Positions 40,098-40,451 of a stretch of 40,451 bases of DNA are shown piece by piece. The notes under the pieces are model-generated. The model searched no databases and was not told the DNA's origin. It saw nothing but the letters and a program-made list of their open reading frames with translations. Position 1 is the first letter of the stretch. Each line of letters starts with the position of its first letter. Source of the DNA: Halobacteriales archaeon QS_1_68_20 (GTDB taxonomy: Archaea > Halobacteriota > Halobacteria > Halobacteriales > PXRE01); the NCBI GenBank assembly GCA_003021085.1, contig PXRE01000032.1:1-40451 (forward strand), written 5' to 3'. A program made the position numbers and the translations under genes.

Positions 40098-40236
40098 GTA
40101 CGGGCCGACATGCGAGATTCGCGCCCTGTATTCAGCACGACTGATGAAACCTATCACTGGTTGAGGGTTTCAACACGGCCCTATCGACGGAATAGACGTT
40201 TCGGCTCACGGATCACTCGACAGGGAACGGGATCGT

Positions 40237-40451
40237 TTAGCGAGTGACCTCGACAGTGAGGTTCTCGTAGTTGGTCAGCGTGCCACGCTCCTCCTTGATC
40301 CGTTCCTCGGCAATGTCGAGGTATTCCGGTTCGAGTTCGACGCTAATCGAGTTCCGTCCCACCCGGGACGCACCGACTGCCGTCGAGCCGGTTCCCGCGA
40401 ACGGGTCGAGCACGGTGTCGCCGGCGAACGAGAACATTCGGACCAGCCGCT
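40237..40451 (-). CDS. DNA methyltransferase, C-terminal part (N4/N6, beta-type)
   Basis: Only the last 71 codons are in the window, running out at 40451. RLVRMFSFAGDTVLDPFAGT is the family's AdoMet-binding region, where DPFAGTGSTAVGASRVGR is motif I, and SVELEPEYLDIAEERIKEER follows. This order, with the FxGxG motif at the C-terminal end, is that of a beta-class DNA N4-cytosine or N6-adenine methyltransferase. The target specificity lies upstream, outside the window. It could be part of a restriction-modification system or an orphan methylase. Between 40067 and 40236 I see promoter-like AT sequence but no gene. Confidence 0.85.
   Translation of the reverse strand, partial: RLVRMFSFAGDTVLDPFAGTGSTAVGASRVGRNSISVELEPEYLDIAEERIKEERGTLTNYENLTVEVTR

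Overview
The window is haloarchaeal chromosomal DNA. It is very GC-rich with strong G/C at third codon positions, the proteins are highly acidic (Asp/Glu-rich, Lys-poor), and the promoters are archaeal: an AT-rich TATA-like box about 27 to 33 nt before the start codon, mostly without a Shine-Dalgarno site, so most genes look leaderless. Tat signals, PGF-CTERM anchors, transcription factor E and aTrm56 agree with this. The exact genus cannot be read from the sequence. I see no rRNA, tRNA or genuine CRISPR locus.

Layout. 1-2256: the end of a glycosyltransferase, a small coiled-coil protein and a DUF2797 protein. 2396-4870: a secreted subtilase, a decayed tandem copy of it, and a BsuPI-type protease-inhibitor-like protein. 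4860-8413: a sugar-nucleotide epimerase-like SDR, a cyclophilin-like protein, a broken winged-helix gene carrying three identical 37-bp repeats, an Lrp/AsnC regulator, aTrm56, and a small zinc-knuckle-like gene broken by a 36-bp repeat/36-bp insert/36-bp repeat. 8520-10476: a tfe-DUF2110-lipoprotein operon with overlapping genes. 10516-16929: housekeeping and accessory enzymes (CinA-like, ATP-NAD kinase-like, nucleoside phosphorylase, SAM methyltransferase, F420-type luciferase-fold oxidoreductase, Tat-exported protein, GNAT). 17013-24547: SDR, CaiB/AMACR-like enzyme, a large multi-PAS histidine kinase, acyl-CoA synthetase and an MTH865-like protein. 24637-32910: exported beta-propeller and surface proteins (Tat-lipoprotein PQQ propeller, BGTF/PGF-CTERM protein, PKD/PGF-CTERM protein and its decayed twin), interspersed with a MoaD-like protein, a small membrane protein and an enoyl-CoA hydratase. 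32982-37399: an HMG-CoA-synthase-like/DUF35/thiolase operon followed by a TPP enzyme. 37444-40451: a degenerate accessory end with a truncated PQQ-propeller gene, a frameshifted IS transposase, a CPBP-like membrane protein lacking its glutamate motif, and the C-terminus of a DNA methyltransferase.

How the genes work together. The acyl-CoA enzymes (CoA ligase, CaiB-like, SDR, enoyl-CoA hydratase, thiolase trio) suggest fatty or branched acyl-CoA metabolism, but they lie in several transcription units. The secreted proteins form a cell-surface theme. The protease/inhibitor pair and several decayed paralogues mark the window as a place of local duplication and decay.

The most unusual signal is a pair of repeat-insert-repeat structures at 6457-6637 and 8227-8334. 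Each looks like a 33-37 bp foreign insert flanked by exact copies of 36-37 bp of the host gene. That is the geometry expected from off-target CRISPR-adaptation integration, although other mechanisms are possible.
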